Assembly: GCA_020283715.1 (NCBI GenBank)
Contig: JAIQCW010000078.1
Span: 1-64,000 of the forward strand
Source: Cytauxzoon felis
Lineage: Eukaryota; Apicomplexa; Aconoidasida; Piroplasmida; Theileriidae
Direction: 5' to 3'
Length of the DNA: 64,000 nt
Shown here: one piece after another, positions 1 to 11,228 of the stretch
Layout: each line of letters starts with the position of its first letter
Numbering within the stretch: position 1 is the first letter of the stretch
Position numbers and translations under genes: made by a program
Notes under the pieces: generated by a model
The model's input: only the letters and a program-made list of their open reading frames with translations
What the model was told of the DNA's origin: nothing
The model's database searches: none

Positions 1-200
1 TTCCCCTTCCAGCTCCCGTAGATCGCTTCCAGGTATTCCACTTCCACTTGAGGTCCAATCACTAACTTCAGCCACGATCTCTGGGAGTGGCTATACTCTT
101 TAGAGATGAATAAATAGAGAAGCCACCACGGCAAGTGGAAAGACCTCAGGTGGAGAGCTGTCTGCAAGACCAACGGTAGATGTAACCTCAGGTGGAGAGG
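1..200. repeat. Cassette R1, in RPN7 intron
   Basis: Modules C2, T, D, B, T, E, T. Lies in the intron following RPN7 exon 401-217 (donor at 216) and is cut by the window edge. Confidence 0.9.
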
Positions 201-216
201 TGGAAAGTAATTTTAC

Positions 217-1885
217 TTGTATGTTATCTAACCTTTCGATGAATTCGATGGGGAGTTTGAATGAGTCGGACATGTTTTGTAGTGTGACGGATTTATAGGG
301 TCGTAGGAATTGTTTATATGCGGGTAGTCTAGCTTGTCTTACAAAGTATTTACAAAATCGTGCAAGATATCTATCTCTTAATATAATTTTACTAGTTGCA
401 ACTATAAAAAACACCATAATAATCATAAAAAACACTATAAACGAACCTAAATTCTGCATATAATTTTCATAATTACAATTATAAAAGTCATTAATTAAGC
501 GATAAACCACATTATCATTAGATACCACTTGTAACACCTCCGATGAATTCAATACCTTCTTCCTTATAACCTGCCTATCCATCGTTATCTAAATTATATT
601 GAAGATGAAAAATAGAATAATATTAACGATAGACTATCCATACCACCTGAGGTCCAATCCAACTTTCTTCGTCCTGCAGACAGCTCTTCTATTTACTTCC
701 CCCTCCGCTTCCCTGAGATCAGCTACGGGTTCTCCACCTGAGGTTTTCACTTGAGGTTATATCCATAACTCTACCTCCATCTACACCTCCACCTCCGCCA
801 CGATCTCTGGGAGTGGCTCTACTCTTTAGAGATAGGTAATTGGAAGAGCTGACGGCAGGATGAAAAGGGAGGAGATTAGGATTGTAACCTCAGGTGTAGA
901 TTTATCTATATTCAGTCAACATACTAGTGAGAGTACGATGGTATAGAGTACTAGTTCTTCAAGTGTGATGAGTTCGGTTGCATTGAAGGTTGAGAGTGAA
1001 TTGAGTAATAGTTCCGTTGCTATGGTATATATTATAGATTATATTAATAATCATACCATCTTTGAATTTTCTACATAATATAAGTTGTATAGCTTCATAT
1101 ATATGAAGTCTATTTCTTATATCCCAATCACCACCTTGTTCAATTTTTCTATATTATTAATGATATATATAAAAAAATTTTTCCCCCACATTCCACGTAC
1201 TCTTTAGCTAATGAAATATATTTTATTAATAATGTAATATCATTAAAAAAAAATGCTACTCTTAAAATACCCAATATTATTTCTAATTTACTATTAATAC
1301 CAACAGTTTTTTCTAATGTTAATTCATATTGATTAATAGAATTATCCTAAAATTAATTATTATTATAATAATTATTATATTAACCTTATCACCAATTTTA
1401 AAATAATAATTTGCTTTTTCTAATAATGCATCTTTAATTTCTGATGATCCAAAATTTTTTTCAGCAAATTCAATTTTATCATCTAATTCTTTTAATCTTT
1501 TAATATTAATATCTTTTAATAATTCAATCTCTATATCATCTTCAATAATACCTAATTGTCCTTTAACTTTCTCATAATATGGATACATTTCTATAATATT
1601 TTATATCTAATGTCTAATTATTTTTTATATTACCATTCTGTTTAATATATTTAATAAATGATTCTTTACATTTCATATAATCAATTTCAATCTCATTAAC
1701 AGATAATAATAAATGCCTTAAATAAATAATATAAAAATATATATCTAAACTTACTTCAACTTTTCAATTTCAAAATTAGGAAGAGATTTAAGAGTAAATG
1801 TCGCGATATTATCATCACTAAATTAAGTACTTATAACAAGATGTAATTAAATAAAAACATACTCATTAACAGATGTCGATGCCAT
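217..1885 (-). CDS. RPN7: 26S proteasome regulatory subunit RPN7 (PSMD6), 3' end beyond window
   Basis: Non-ATPase lid subunit of the 26S proteasome (PCI-domain family). Nine exons rebuilt on the minus strand: 1885-1863, 1817-1755, 1716-1634, 1590-1385, 1346-1201, 1148-1057, 1019-925, 588-447, 401-217; all junctions are GT-AG and stay in frame. Recognisable blocks in order: MYPYYE, EKNFGSSEIKDALLEKA, GGDWDIRNRLHIYEA, LLLNSLSTF, and YKSVTLQNMSDSF in the PCI region. An apparent membrane helix in the raw ORF is a 45-nt intron (402-446) whose length is a multiple of three. The last ~50 codons lie left of base 1. Two introns hold repeat cassettes (589-924 and the one running off the left edge); the other six are 36-53 nt. 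Start chosen at the first ATG of a short 23-nt exon, giving an acidic N terminus. Confidence 0.93.
642..900. repeat. Cassette R2, in RPN7 intron
   Basis: Modules T, E, C, T, D, E, T between exons 925-1019 and 447-588. The E modules are in opposite orientations near the two ends, so the intron RNA can fold back. The intron begins with a 22-nt stretch (924 down to 903, minus strand) identical to the start of the DHHC-gene cassette intron at 20203. Confidence 0.92.
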
Positions 1886-2484
1886 TTTAACATAATTAAT
1901 ATCTTCTAATCACAATACAACAGTAATGTTGTGCATTACAAATACAAGAAATGAAGGAAAGTAACTGGTAATTTAGAGGTTGAAATCAAAAAGATGGTAG
2001 ATTATATTTATATTAGTGATTATAACAATAAATTTATGCGGGTAAAAGTATATTGAGATGACGCGCGAGTTATGTAAACGTAAAAAAGGTGGAATTATAA
2101 TATAATGATAAATTATTAAAAATTAAGAATATATTTAAATTAAATTATATAAAAATTGTGACTTCAGGGCAAAATATCTATTTTAATGGTCATAGAGGCT
2201 TCCAAAACGCGTTTTACGTGAATACTCCGATTCAGAAATTTTTTTATTATATTAATGGATAAATAAGCAGAATTAATAATAGGAATTATTAAATATTATC
2301 GTAAATATATTTATATAATGAGATCATTGATTTGATCTTCTGTTGTTACAACTCTACCTGATCCCCATGTAAGAGAGTAGTAGTATAAAAGAGCCTATGA
2401 TAGAATCCCATGGGGAATTGATTATTATAAATTTTTATACACTTTGTACCGAATTAAATTAATTTTATGGTTTAATATATAGAG
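1886..2484. other. Intergenic region between divergent RPN7 and eL22
   Basis: About 600 nt, AT-rich, no cassette. Probably both promoters. A short pocket of higher complexity (about 2155-2235) has no coding frame, and I could not match it to tRNA, U snRNA or other RNA genes I know. A TATATAG acceptor-like sequence just before the eL22 ATG suggests a 5'-UTR intron. Confidence 0.4.
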
Positions 2485-3284
2485 ATGAAACTCCTTAGAA
2501 AGAAAGAAACTAAAAAATTACTGCCAGGTCAAAAGATTAAATATCAACTCGACTGCTCTGGCCCAGTCAGCGATAATATCATCAATATCGGTGGACTTGT
2601 AAGTTTATAAATACTCATCAACAAATGGATCTCAATTTCCTAATAATATATCGTTCTTTGAAGATTACAATCCACCTGAGGTTACAACCTTATTTTCCAC
2701 TCGCCGTGGTGGCCTCTTCTAATTATCTCCCCTCGGATTCCCGTAGATCGTCCTCGGTATGTCAACCCCTAAGAACAGGAATTCTACCCGGAGGAGCAAA
2801 AAAGTTCAACTCGGAAGAACAGGAAGTTAGTGATTGGACCTCAAGTGGAAGTGGAACCCGAGAACGATCTACGGGAGTTTGAGGGGGAAGTAAATAGAAG
2901 AGCTGACGGCAGGATAGACCTCAGGTGGATTGTATTGAAGCTCATGTGTATAGATCATTTATTTGATATTATTTTAATTTAAATTATAGGAGAAGTTTTT
3001 GCAGGATCGAATAAAGGTGGATGGTAAGACGGGTAATTTGGGTACATCGGTAGTGATTTCAAGGGAGAAGAATAAGGTTCATATAGTTACAGAGGTTCCA
3101 TTTTCTAAGCGTTATATAAAGGTTTGTTATTTTTATTATTAGAATTTCATATAAAATTATATAGTACTTAACTAAAAAGTATTTAAAGAAACAACAATTA
3201 AGAGACTTTTTACGCGTAGTAGCGAATAGTGAAAACTCTTATGAATTACGCTACTTCCAAATCAATGAAGAAGCCGAAGAATAA
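2485..3284 (+). CDS. RPL22: 60S ribosomal protein L22 (eL22)
   Basis: Cytosolic large-subunit ribosomal protein. Exons 2485-2598, 2990-3121, 3180-3284 give about 116 residues, normal for the family. Conserved pieces: LDCSGPV in exon 1, [13 protein letters not shown] and [11 protein letters not shown] in exon 2, [20 protein letters not shown] in exon 3, then an acidic end (EEAEE). Intron 1 (391 nt) holds a repeat cassette; intron 2 is 58 nt. It is divergently transcribed from RPN7. Exon and phase assignment is exact (38 + 44 codons, then phase 0). Confidence 0.96.
2672..2929. repeat. Cassette R3, in eL22 intron 1
   Basis: T, B, C-like, G, T, C2-like, E, T. Includes both halves of module G (CCCTAAGAACAGG at about 2767 and CTCGGAAGAACAGG at about 2811). 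Confidence 0.9.
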
Positions 3285-3350
3285 ACACATCAATCATATC
3301 GAAACACAAACGTATTCCAATTGAACCACCTTCCACTAGTTTGGACGCTC

Positions 3351-3568
3351 TCCACCCGAGGTCCAATCCAACTCTCCTTCCACTCGGCGTGGAGCCTCTT
3401 CCAAGTACCCATCTCTAAAGAGTAGAGCCACTCCCGGAGATCGTGGCGGAATATAGTCATTGGACCTCAAGTGGAAGACCCGAAAGTGATCTACGGGAAC
3501 TTGAGGGGGAGCTAAATAGAGAAGGCCACCACGGCTAGTGGAACAGAGGTTGTAACCTCAAGTGGAAG
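3351..3568. repeat. Cassette R4, intergenic eL22/SR gene
   Basis: T, B, D, T, C2, B, T in the spacer between two co-directional genes. The remaining spacer to 3877 has no gene I can support. Confidence 0.88.
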
Positions 3569-3877
3569 ACTTAATGTGGATCTACTAGTGGATAGACATT
3601 ATGTAGATGTTGTATATGGTACGTATAGATGTTTAATTGAATAGAAGATATGGTTGAGTGGTGTTGACGATGACAAAACTTTGACGAAGACATCCATTCC
3701 TTATGGTTTAGATCTTTAATTAAAGTTATAATTATTAAATAATAATATGAATATTGGATGAGATATTTATAATTATTTAGAGTGGTAGTGTCATGGCTGG
3801 TTGTGAGGCGCGGGTGTATATTGACCGTCATTGATGGTATTGATGTAATGTATAGAATATATTACGAATGACAAAGG

Positions 3878-4617
3878 ATGGAGAATATAACTGGTTATTC
3901 GTTATTAGTACGTAATTTACGTTATTCTACGACATCACAGATAGTACGTGAGGTATTTGAAAAATTTGGTAAAATTCGTGATGTATATTTACCATTGGAT
4001 TATAATACTAGAAGGCCACGTGGTTTTGGTTTTATTGAATTTTATGATAAAGGTGATGTACAAGAGGCTGTTAAAGCTATGGATAATGCAGAACTTGATG
4101 GTAGTATTATATCATGTTGTTTAGCTCAAGATAGGAGGAAATCACCAAATTCAATGAGGAGGGTATATGGTAATTCATTTAGAAATCGAAGGTAAATTTA
4201 TTTTTATATATAAAATATATTTTATTTTTTTTCTATTATAGAGATACTCGTGGATATGATAGGCGTTATAGATCACGAAGCCGTAGTTATGATCGTCATA
4301 GATCATATAGTCCAAGACGTAGAATAGTTAATGATAGAGATGAACGTGGATATTATAGGCGTAGTTTAGGAAGGTCACCTGGTTATTATTCAAGAGATTA
4401 TCGTCAACCATTTAGAGATCGTGCACCAATTAGAGATCGTAGAGATTATAGAGATAGAGGTGGTAGAAATTATGATAGATTACCACGTGATCGAAGATAT
4501 TATGACAGACAACCATCTAGAGACGATGATATTAGAAGACCAACCAGATCACGTAGTCGTAGTGATTTACCATCCGTCGATAATGAAATCGATATGAATA
4601 ATACCAATCATGAATAA
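3878..4617 (+). CDS. SR-type splicing factor (one RRM plus RS domain)
   Basis: Nuclear pre-mRNA splicing factor of the SR family. Exons 3878-4191 and 4242-4617 (50-nt intron) encode about 229 residues. The RRM occupies roughly residues 7-85, with RNP2 LLVRNL and RNP1 RGFGFIEF. The tail is rich in RS/RD dipeptides (RSRSRSYDRHRSYSPRRR, RSRSRS) as in SRSF2/SCAF-like proteins. The gene lacks a cassette intron but is flanked by cassettes on both sides. It could equally be called an SRSF10- or SRSF2-like protein; the exact orthologue is not settled. Confidence 0.9.
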
Positions 4618-4767
4618 TCTAATCTCAAAGACATTTATATTTATCGCCATTATTCAAAACCCACCTACCATCTCCATAAATTAATGTAACTTAAATTCCA
4701 AAGGTATTAAATTATTTCTACATCTTTAACAAGTATATACAAATTACATCAGTTCTACACTCGCCAA

Positions 4768-5100
4768 TCCACCCGAGGTTACCTCCACCGTAGGTCGTCT
4801 TGCAGACAGCATCCACCCGAGGTACATCTTTTCCATTGCATGGAGCTCTTCTATTTATCTCCCCCTCCGCTTCCCTGAGATCAGCTACGGGTTTTCCACT
4901 CGATGTTACAATATCTGTTCTTAGGATTATAATTGTAGGGTAATTATCGGGTTATAGTGTTAATTATCCCCAGTTGCCACATAATTCTAATTAACCCGAC
5001 AATTGCCACGATCTCTGGGAGTGGCTATACTCATTAGAATAGGTAATTAGAAGAGGCTCCACGCCTAGTGGAAGAAGAGTTGGATTGGACCTCAGGTGGA
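4768..5100. repeat. Cassette R5 with inserted module H, intergenic
   Basis: T, E, T, C, then an AT-rich insert (about 4915-5005) containing TTATCGGGTTATAGTGTT, then D, B, T. The insert is shared with cassette R27 at about 38645. It sits between the convergent SR and RBM25 genes. Confidence 0.88.
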
Positions 5101-5183
5101 GAACTGACGTTGTGGCTATATAAAGATACTATATTTTTTAAAAGAATTTCAACTTATAATTATAGTCTATATTTTAATAAATA

Positions 5184-7393
5184 TTATTCATCTAGGAGTT
5201 TGATATTTTGGAAGATGAGTAGTTTCCACAATTGCAGTATGAACCCTTTGGATTCATCATCTAGGAATTGTTCTACATCGAAGAGTAGTTCGGAATGGGT
5301 TGGTTGTTCTTTGAGTCGATTGATGATGAATTCAATTACATCATTAATGAGTGTATCTTCATCTCCCATATATTCTTTGATGCATTTTTTGATCCATGGT
5401 TCAAGTAACATTATGGTCATATTGGTTGAGAATAGTAGATCCCAATTTAATTTATAATTGAATATATCATTTTCAGATTCTGGTACCAATTTCCAAATTT
5501 CTTCATCAGTTTTAATTTTATATAATGGTTTATGTTTTTTCTTAAATATGGGGTCTTCATCGGGTTCATCAAGATTACTAAATATATTTATTGATTTTTT
5601 CTTGGGTTGTTCGACATTATTTTGTGTAGTGTTAATTAATGGTATAGTCTTTTTGATTTCTAATAATTTCAATTCTTCCTCTTCTTCTTTTTCATCTAAT
5701 AAATCTAATTTACGTTCTTCATCCCTATATTTCATATTTGATTTAGTTATTATACCATTTAAATCATTATTTATTAATTCTTCTCTTAAACTTTGTTTAA
5801 CTGTACCCAATTTATTCAATCTCCTTAATAATTTTTCTTCCTCTTTCATCCATTCTGGTTCTTCATATTTAAATCTGTCATCATAATTCCTCTTTTTAGA
5901 TTTAACCTTACTACGACGATGTGATTCTTTATGATGAATCATATAATCCCTTGATGTATATGTTAATAAATCTGATACAGTATTACGTTTACTAGGTGAT
6001 GATGGACGAATTGTTGTAGTTGCTGTACTTGAAGATGATGATGGACGTACTGAAGTAGTAGTTGTACTCGCAGTTGTTGTTGTAGTCGTCGTATTGCTAC
6101 TAGACGCAGTAGTAGGAACCTTCTTATCGTCCGAATCATTTTTACCTTCAGATTCGTTCGTTGGCAATTCAATTTGATGTAAATTTATCAATTCATTAAA
6201 CTCCTTAACCAACCCAACCTTAACATCCTCAATAATCTTAACAATCTCATCATCTGATAACTCAGGATTAAGCTTCCTCAACTCATCCAACTTCTTAATA
6301 CGCCAATCCTCAATATGAGCACGAACATTACTATTACAACTAATCTATAAAAAATGATATATAAAGCAAAACGTCCACCCGAAGTCCAATCCACTATCTT
6401 TCCACTCGCCGTGGCGGCCTCCTTTATTTACTTCCCCTTCCAGCTCCCATAGATCGCTTCCAGGTTCCACTTGAGGTTAAATTCTAATCTCGATGAGATA
6501 AGTCCAAAGTGACGTAATCTATGTTTCTAAGGATATCTCAATGAATATAAATTGGAATGAAGTGAGGTTTCTTAAACTCAATACAATCATCAAAGTCCTT
6601 TTCAATGAAGTATTAACATCATATATTCCTTCGATATTCATTGAGAAATCTTCAGTAATTTCCCCAGAAATTCAGGATTTCCTTCAAATTTTAGAGGTAA
6701 AAATGAAGATGTGGAAATAGTAGAAATTGGACCTCAGGTGGACTACCCGTAGCTGATCTCAGGGAAGCGGAGGGGGAAGTAAATGGAGGAAGCTGTCTGC
6801 AAGACGACCTCAGGTGGAACGGTTAGTGGAGAATATAGTGATTGGACTTCATTTATTAATCTTCGTTTGACATACCTTGATTTTTTTATCAGCTTTATAT
6901 GTGAGGTTATTTAGTGTTTCAATGGCGTAGAATGCTCCACCGGGTGATTCGAAATCACAGAATGCAAAACTGGCTAATAGGCCACTGGATGGGTCGGTAT
7001 GCCTTTTAAAATGATTGATTCTACCGCATCTCTATAACGTTTTAGAGGATGAGATTATATAGAAAGTACATACTTGTAACATGTTTATTATGAATTCATT
7101 TGTAGTATCGGAGCATAGACCACCAACATAAACGACATTTGTAAGTACTGGTGCATCAGATTGTCCGGGTATGATGACATTTACTGGATTCATTAATGAT
7201 TCCATTAATGTGGGAACATTTTTATTAGAATATGCTACGGATGGTACATTAGTAGCAGCTTTAGTTATTACAGAGGATTGCGATGATGGTAAATTACCTG
7301 AATGAATTAAGATGATAATAATAATTAATATAAAATACCTTTATTTAAATATGGATCTGTATAATTTTGTGCGATGTGTTGATTATTATTCAT
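5184..7393 (-). CDS. RBM25: RBM25-like splicing regulator (RRM + PWI domain)
   Basis: U1 snRNP-associated splicing factor. Exons 7393-7339, 7297-7074, 7031-6876 and 6344-5184 close in frame to 531 residues. The N-terminal RRM (VVYVGGL ... LLASFAFCDF) is split over exons 2 and 3. A low-complexity Ser/Thr/Pro stretch and a charged coiled region follow, then a C-terminal PWI domain with LNWDLLF, LEPWIKKCIKEYMGDED and VEQFLDDE, as in RBM25. Intron 3 (6345-6875, 531 nt) carries a cassette with a nested second element; introns 1 and 2 are about 40 nt. The gene shares a 262-nt bidirectional spacer with PTRHD1. Confidence 0.94.
6374..6819. repeat. Cassette R6 with nested 240-bp element, in RBM25 intron 3
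   Basis: T, B, C2 and T lead into the second element (6486-6722); C, E and T follow. The whole composite fits inside one intron. Confidence 0.9.
6486..6722 (+). repeat. Nested element N, copy 1
   Basis: About 240 bp, AT-rich, no ORF. It runs from a CTCGATGAGATAAG end to a GAAATTCAGGATTTCCTTC ... GAAGATGTGG end. The same sequence recurs at 46246-46489 in the same orientation and at 12385-12605 inverted. Confidence 0.88.
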
Positions 7394-7655
7394 CTTTAAT
7401 ACAGTTGGATATAAAATTTTGGAGAATAAATTATTATTGGTACCTTTAAATTAAAAATCATATAGATTTCAATTAAAATTTATATAATAATTTTATAATA
7501 TAGTAAAATTTAATTACCCATTATTAATAAATGGGTTTATATAAAAATATGATACAATAATTATATCTATACTATAGAAGGTTGAAGGGGTAGGAGTCGT
7601 ATACACCTCCACATAAATTAATGTAAACTTAATAATAATAAATTATAAATTAAAA
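7394..7655. promoter_or_regulatory. Bidirectional spacer RBM25 / PTRHD1
   Basis: 262 nt between divergent start codons, free of cassettes. Presumably contains both promoters; no motif can be named with confidence. Confidence 0.5.
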
Positions 7656-8092
7656 ATGACATTAATTAATGATAATAACCTTACACAATATGTAATTTTA
7701 AGAGAAGATTTAGAAATTAATGGAAAACAATGGTCACGTGGATCATTAATAGCACAAGCTTGCCATGCATGGTATATATATATATATGAATATTTATATT
7801 ATTTTAATATATAAATAATATTTTTAGTATCGCAGTTAATAGTATTTATTCTAAAAATTCTAATGTTATTAATTATACATCCGATAATAATCTGTCTACA
7901 TTAAGGACCGTAGTACTCGCTGTTAAAGATCGTCTAGAACTTGAAAATTATCATAACCTATTGAATAATAACAATATTCATAATCATCTATTCATAGAAC
8001 AACCAGAAAATATACCAACATGTCTAGCGACTATACCAATTCAAAAGTCTATAATACACTCACATCTCAAACACCTTAAACTTTTTAAATGA
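7656..8092 (+). CDS. PTRHD1: PTRHD1-like peptidyl-tRNA hydrolase (PTH2 fold)
   Basis: Small protein of the PTH2 peptidyl-tRNA hydrolase superfamily. Exons 7656-7771 and 7828-8092 (56-nt intron) give 126 residues. Landmarks: QYVILREDL at the start, SLIAQACHACIA at the catalytic-loop region, VVLAVKD, FIEQPENIPTCLAT, and a C-terminal LKLFK, all matching the PTRHD1 branch rather than classical PTH2. The splice falls inside the ACHAC motif. Enzyme activity of this branch is uncertain in general. Confidence 0.9.
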
Positions 8093-8126
8093 TCATCAAT
8101 TGATATATACATATACCATTCATTTT

Positions 8127-8407
8127 CCACCTGAGGTTAGTCATGCCGTAAGCTCTTCCACCGAGGTCCAAACTAGCTCTGTTCGTCTTGCAGACAGCTC
8201 TTCTATTTACCTATCTCAAAAGAGTAATGCCACTCCCGGAGATCGTGGCGGTGATGAAGGTGTAGATGGAATGAAGAGTAGTACTGGACCTCGATTGGAA
8301 GTGGACTACCCGTAGCTGATCTCAGGGAAGCGAAGGGAGAAGTAAATAGTAGAGCTGACGGCAGGAATGTAACCTCAGGTGGAATGGCTAGTGGAAGGAC
8401 CTCAGCC
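8127..8407. repeat. Cassette R7, intergenic PTRHD1/H3
   Basis: T, E, T, E, D, T, C, E, T, B, T between convergent genes. Some short ORFs here are translations of the cassette only. Confidence 0.88.
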
Positions 8408-8581
8408 AGAGAAGCTTTTGAAGGACGAAAGATGTGGAACTGGAGTACAGTGTTGTAAGTTTGGAGTATCTGACGGTATAAAATGTTATAAAATTGAGTA
8501 TGAGATGGCCTCAAGTGAAGCCTGACGATTAAATTTTTAGATTATAATATGATTACAACCGAGTACGAGTAGTTAATTTAT

Positions 8582-8995
<414 letters not shown>

Positions 8996-9401
8996 TTATT
9001 TTCTATATTAAAATTATCTCAAGGGCTAAACGCTCTATTATTATTATGTCTATTAGCTTAAATTATATACGGTGTACTATTAAACGCGTACTGAATTCAT
9101 ACGATACCTCTGCACACCACAATCTATATGGTGCTCGATCTATAAATCAACGAAGCGCCAAGAGCAAAACGATAAATGACGTCCGTAGCATAACATCCTA
9201 GAATAGAGGGATTGCCTATATTCAAAAAAATTCTCAAAATTTCAAGAGGTAAATGATAACACAATTCCCTCGAGTAATTTATATCTACACACTTTTATAT
9301 TCCTAACACCCAAATATTACACCTTTATTGCCTTATCTATACCTAAAGCCCTTTATACCATAGGCATATATACATAAGGTTATAACCTTATCTTCTGCTA
9401 G

Positions 9402-9560
9402 GCGTTCCACTTGAGGTTTTCCAACTCGCCGTGGAGGCTTCCTCTATTTAGTTCTCCCTTCGCTTCCCCGAGATCAGCTACGGGTATCCCGTTTGAAGTC
9501 TGTTCTTCCGGGTTGACAATCTTCGTTCCCCCGGGTAGAATTCCTGTTCTTAGGGGTCGA
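9402..9560. repeat. Partial cassette R8 with module G, H3/H2A upstream region
   Basis: T, B, C, then G in the form TTCTTCCGGGTTGAC ... CCGGGTAGAATTCCTG ... TTCTTAGGGG. There is no closing T module, so it looks truncated. Confidence 0.8.
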
Positions 9561-9665
9561 ATTATCGAAGAATTTTCCTCGGTCCTCTTAGTCATAATTA
9601 TCCACTTTTAAATCTCATAATAACTACATCTTATATAACGAGTATACTAATGAATGAAGTTCATC

Positions 9666-9772
9666 ACCCGAAGCCGATCTCAGGGAAGCGAAGGGAGAAC
9701 TAAATAGAGGAAGCCTCCACGGCGAGTGGGAGTGCTGATGGCGTCAATGTAGCCTCAGCTGGATTTCAAGAC
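9666..9772. repeat. Partial cassette R9, H3/H2A upstream region
   Basis: Degraded C, B, E and T modules (CCGATCTCAGGGAAGCG, CTCCACGGCGAGTGG). R8 and R9 may be the two halves of one cassette split by about 100 nt. The rest of 8993-10211 shows no gene. Confidence 0.75.
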
Positions 9773-10211
9773 AAAGAAGGTACAAGTGGAAAACGGAGAT
9801 GCAGTTATCCACTTGATTGACGATGTCTTATTTATAGTTTGATTGTGATAAATTATATATGAATGATTAGATGTGTAGAGTAATTAGTGTGAAATTGGTT
9901 GATTTATGTGTTAGCATTGAAAAATTTCCATGATTATATAAATATAATCTCTACTGCATTGAATAGAATACGAATATAACATCATTGTGTACCTAATATG
10001 TATCGTTGGGGCCCTTCGAATATATAGATCTGTGCTGTATAGCATGGTCTTATAAATAGATGTGTCCCCACATGATATAATTTATGCTGTAATGTGTAAT
10101 ACTTCAGTCGCCACGATATTGACCAAGTAGAGGCCGTTAGGGTAAAGCTATATAATTGTGATAAATATATAAAAAATTCGATTAAAAGTTTGTGAAATAT
10201 TATATAAAAAA

Positions 10212-10604
10212 ATGACGGCAAAGGATAAGGGTGGTGTTGCTGGTGGACGCAAAAAGGCAGTAAAGGCTGTAACCAAGTCTACCAAGGCTGGATTACAATT
10301 CCCAGTAGGACGTATCGGAAGGTATTTGAAGAATGGAAGATTTGCTAAGAGAGTTGGTGCTGGCGCACCCGTATATTTAGCGGCTGTACTTGAATATCTA
10401 TGCGCTGAAATATTAGAATTAGCTGGTAACGCTGCTAGAGATAACAAGAAATCACGCATTATTCCAAGACACATTCAATTAGCTATCAGAAATGATGAAG
10501 AATTATCCAAATTCCTTGGTGGCATTACCATCGCCTCAGGTGGTGTCATGCCAAACGTCCAAGCTGTCTTATTACCAAAAAAATCCAAGAAGGATAAGGA
10601 ATAA
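10212..10604 (+). CDS. H2A: Histone H2A
   Basis: Core histone, 130 residues, intronless. The histone fold is complete: [57 protein letters not shown] and [15 protein letters not shown]. The C terminus ends KKSKKDKE, with no SQ motif, so it is canonical H2A, not H2A.X; the acidic-patch region is not of H2A.Z type. Together with H3 it forms a divergent histone pair. Confidence 0.97.
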   Translation: MTAKDKGGVAGGRKKAVKAVTKSTKAGLQFPVGRIGRYLKNGRFAKRVGAGAPVYLAAVLEYLCAEILELAGNAARDNKKSRIIPRHIQLAIRNDEELSKFLGGITIASGGVMPNVQAVLLPKKSKKDKE

Positions 10605-10871
10605 ATTATTCGTCCTTTTTTTATCGTAAATTAGCATTCGCAATTAAATAGAGAGATTTTTAAATGCCACACAGACGATTTTATTTTTAGATTTAATTCA
10701 TACAACTCGCTACCAGGCTTCACTTGAGGCCATCCACAATAATATTATACAATACCATATACACCTCAAACAAATTCATATTAACCAGTGCAGTTGGTAA
10801 GATGTCGTCCACGGGAGGTTCTCACTCACTATCTTTTTCACTAGATCTTGTCTCCCTCATATAGAGAGCTT

Positions 10872-11075
10872 TTCACCTGAGGTCCAATCACTATCTTCTT
10901 TCGTCCTGCCGTCAGCTCTTCTATTTACTTTCCCCTCCGCTTCCCTGAGATCAGCTACGGGTGTTCCACTTGAGGTCCAATCACTACCTTCTACTCCACC
11001 TTCTCCACTGCCACGATCTCCGGGAGTGGCTTTACTCTTTAGAGATAGGTAAATGGAAGAGCTGACGGTAGGATT
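10872..11075. repeat. Cassette R10, intergenic H2A/TFIIIC
   Basis: T, E, C, T, D, E. The closing T module is missing. It lies in the promoter-side region of the TFIIIC gene. Confidence 0.88.
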
Positions 11076-11228
11076 AAACTAATATGTATAGACACATGTA
11101 GTATTAGAAGAGAAGGTTGAGTATATGTGTTGTGGGTGTATGAGGGTTTGCAAGTGTGTTGCTTGGCTGTGTCAGTTGTTATGTTTATTTGTTGTACTAA
11201 TTATTATATGTAAATTATAATTTTAAAA

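Noticed and set aside
100..582. A short protein with one membrane helix
   Set aside because: The helix is an unspliced 45-nt intron of RPN7 and the C-terminal part is translated cassette; splicing gives a clean PCI-family protein.
2155..2235. Possible snRNA, snoRNA or tRNA gene upstream of eL22
   Set aside because: No match to the conserved boxes of U1, U2, U4, U5 or U6, nor a cloverleaf, in what I can read.
5068..5886. Plus-strand ORFs opposite the RBM25 gene
   Set aside because: Antisense shadows of the Ser/Asn-rich RBM25 exon; no splice or domain support.
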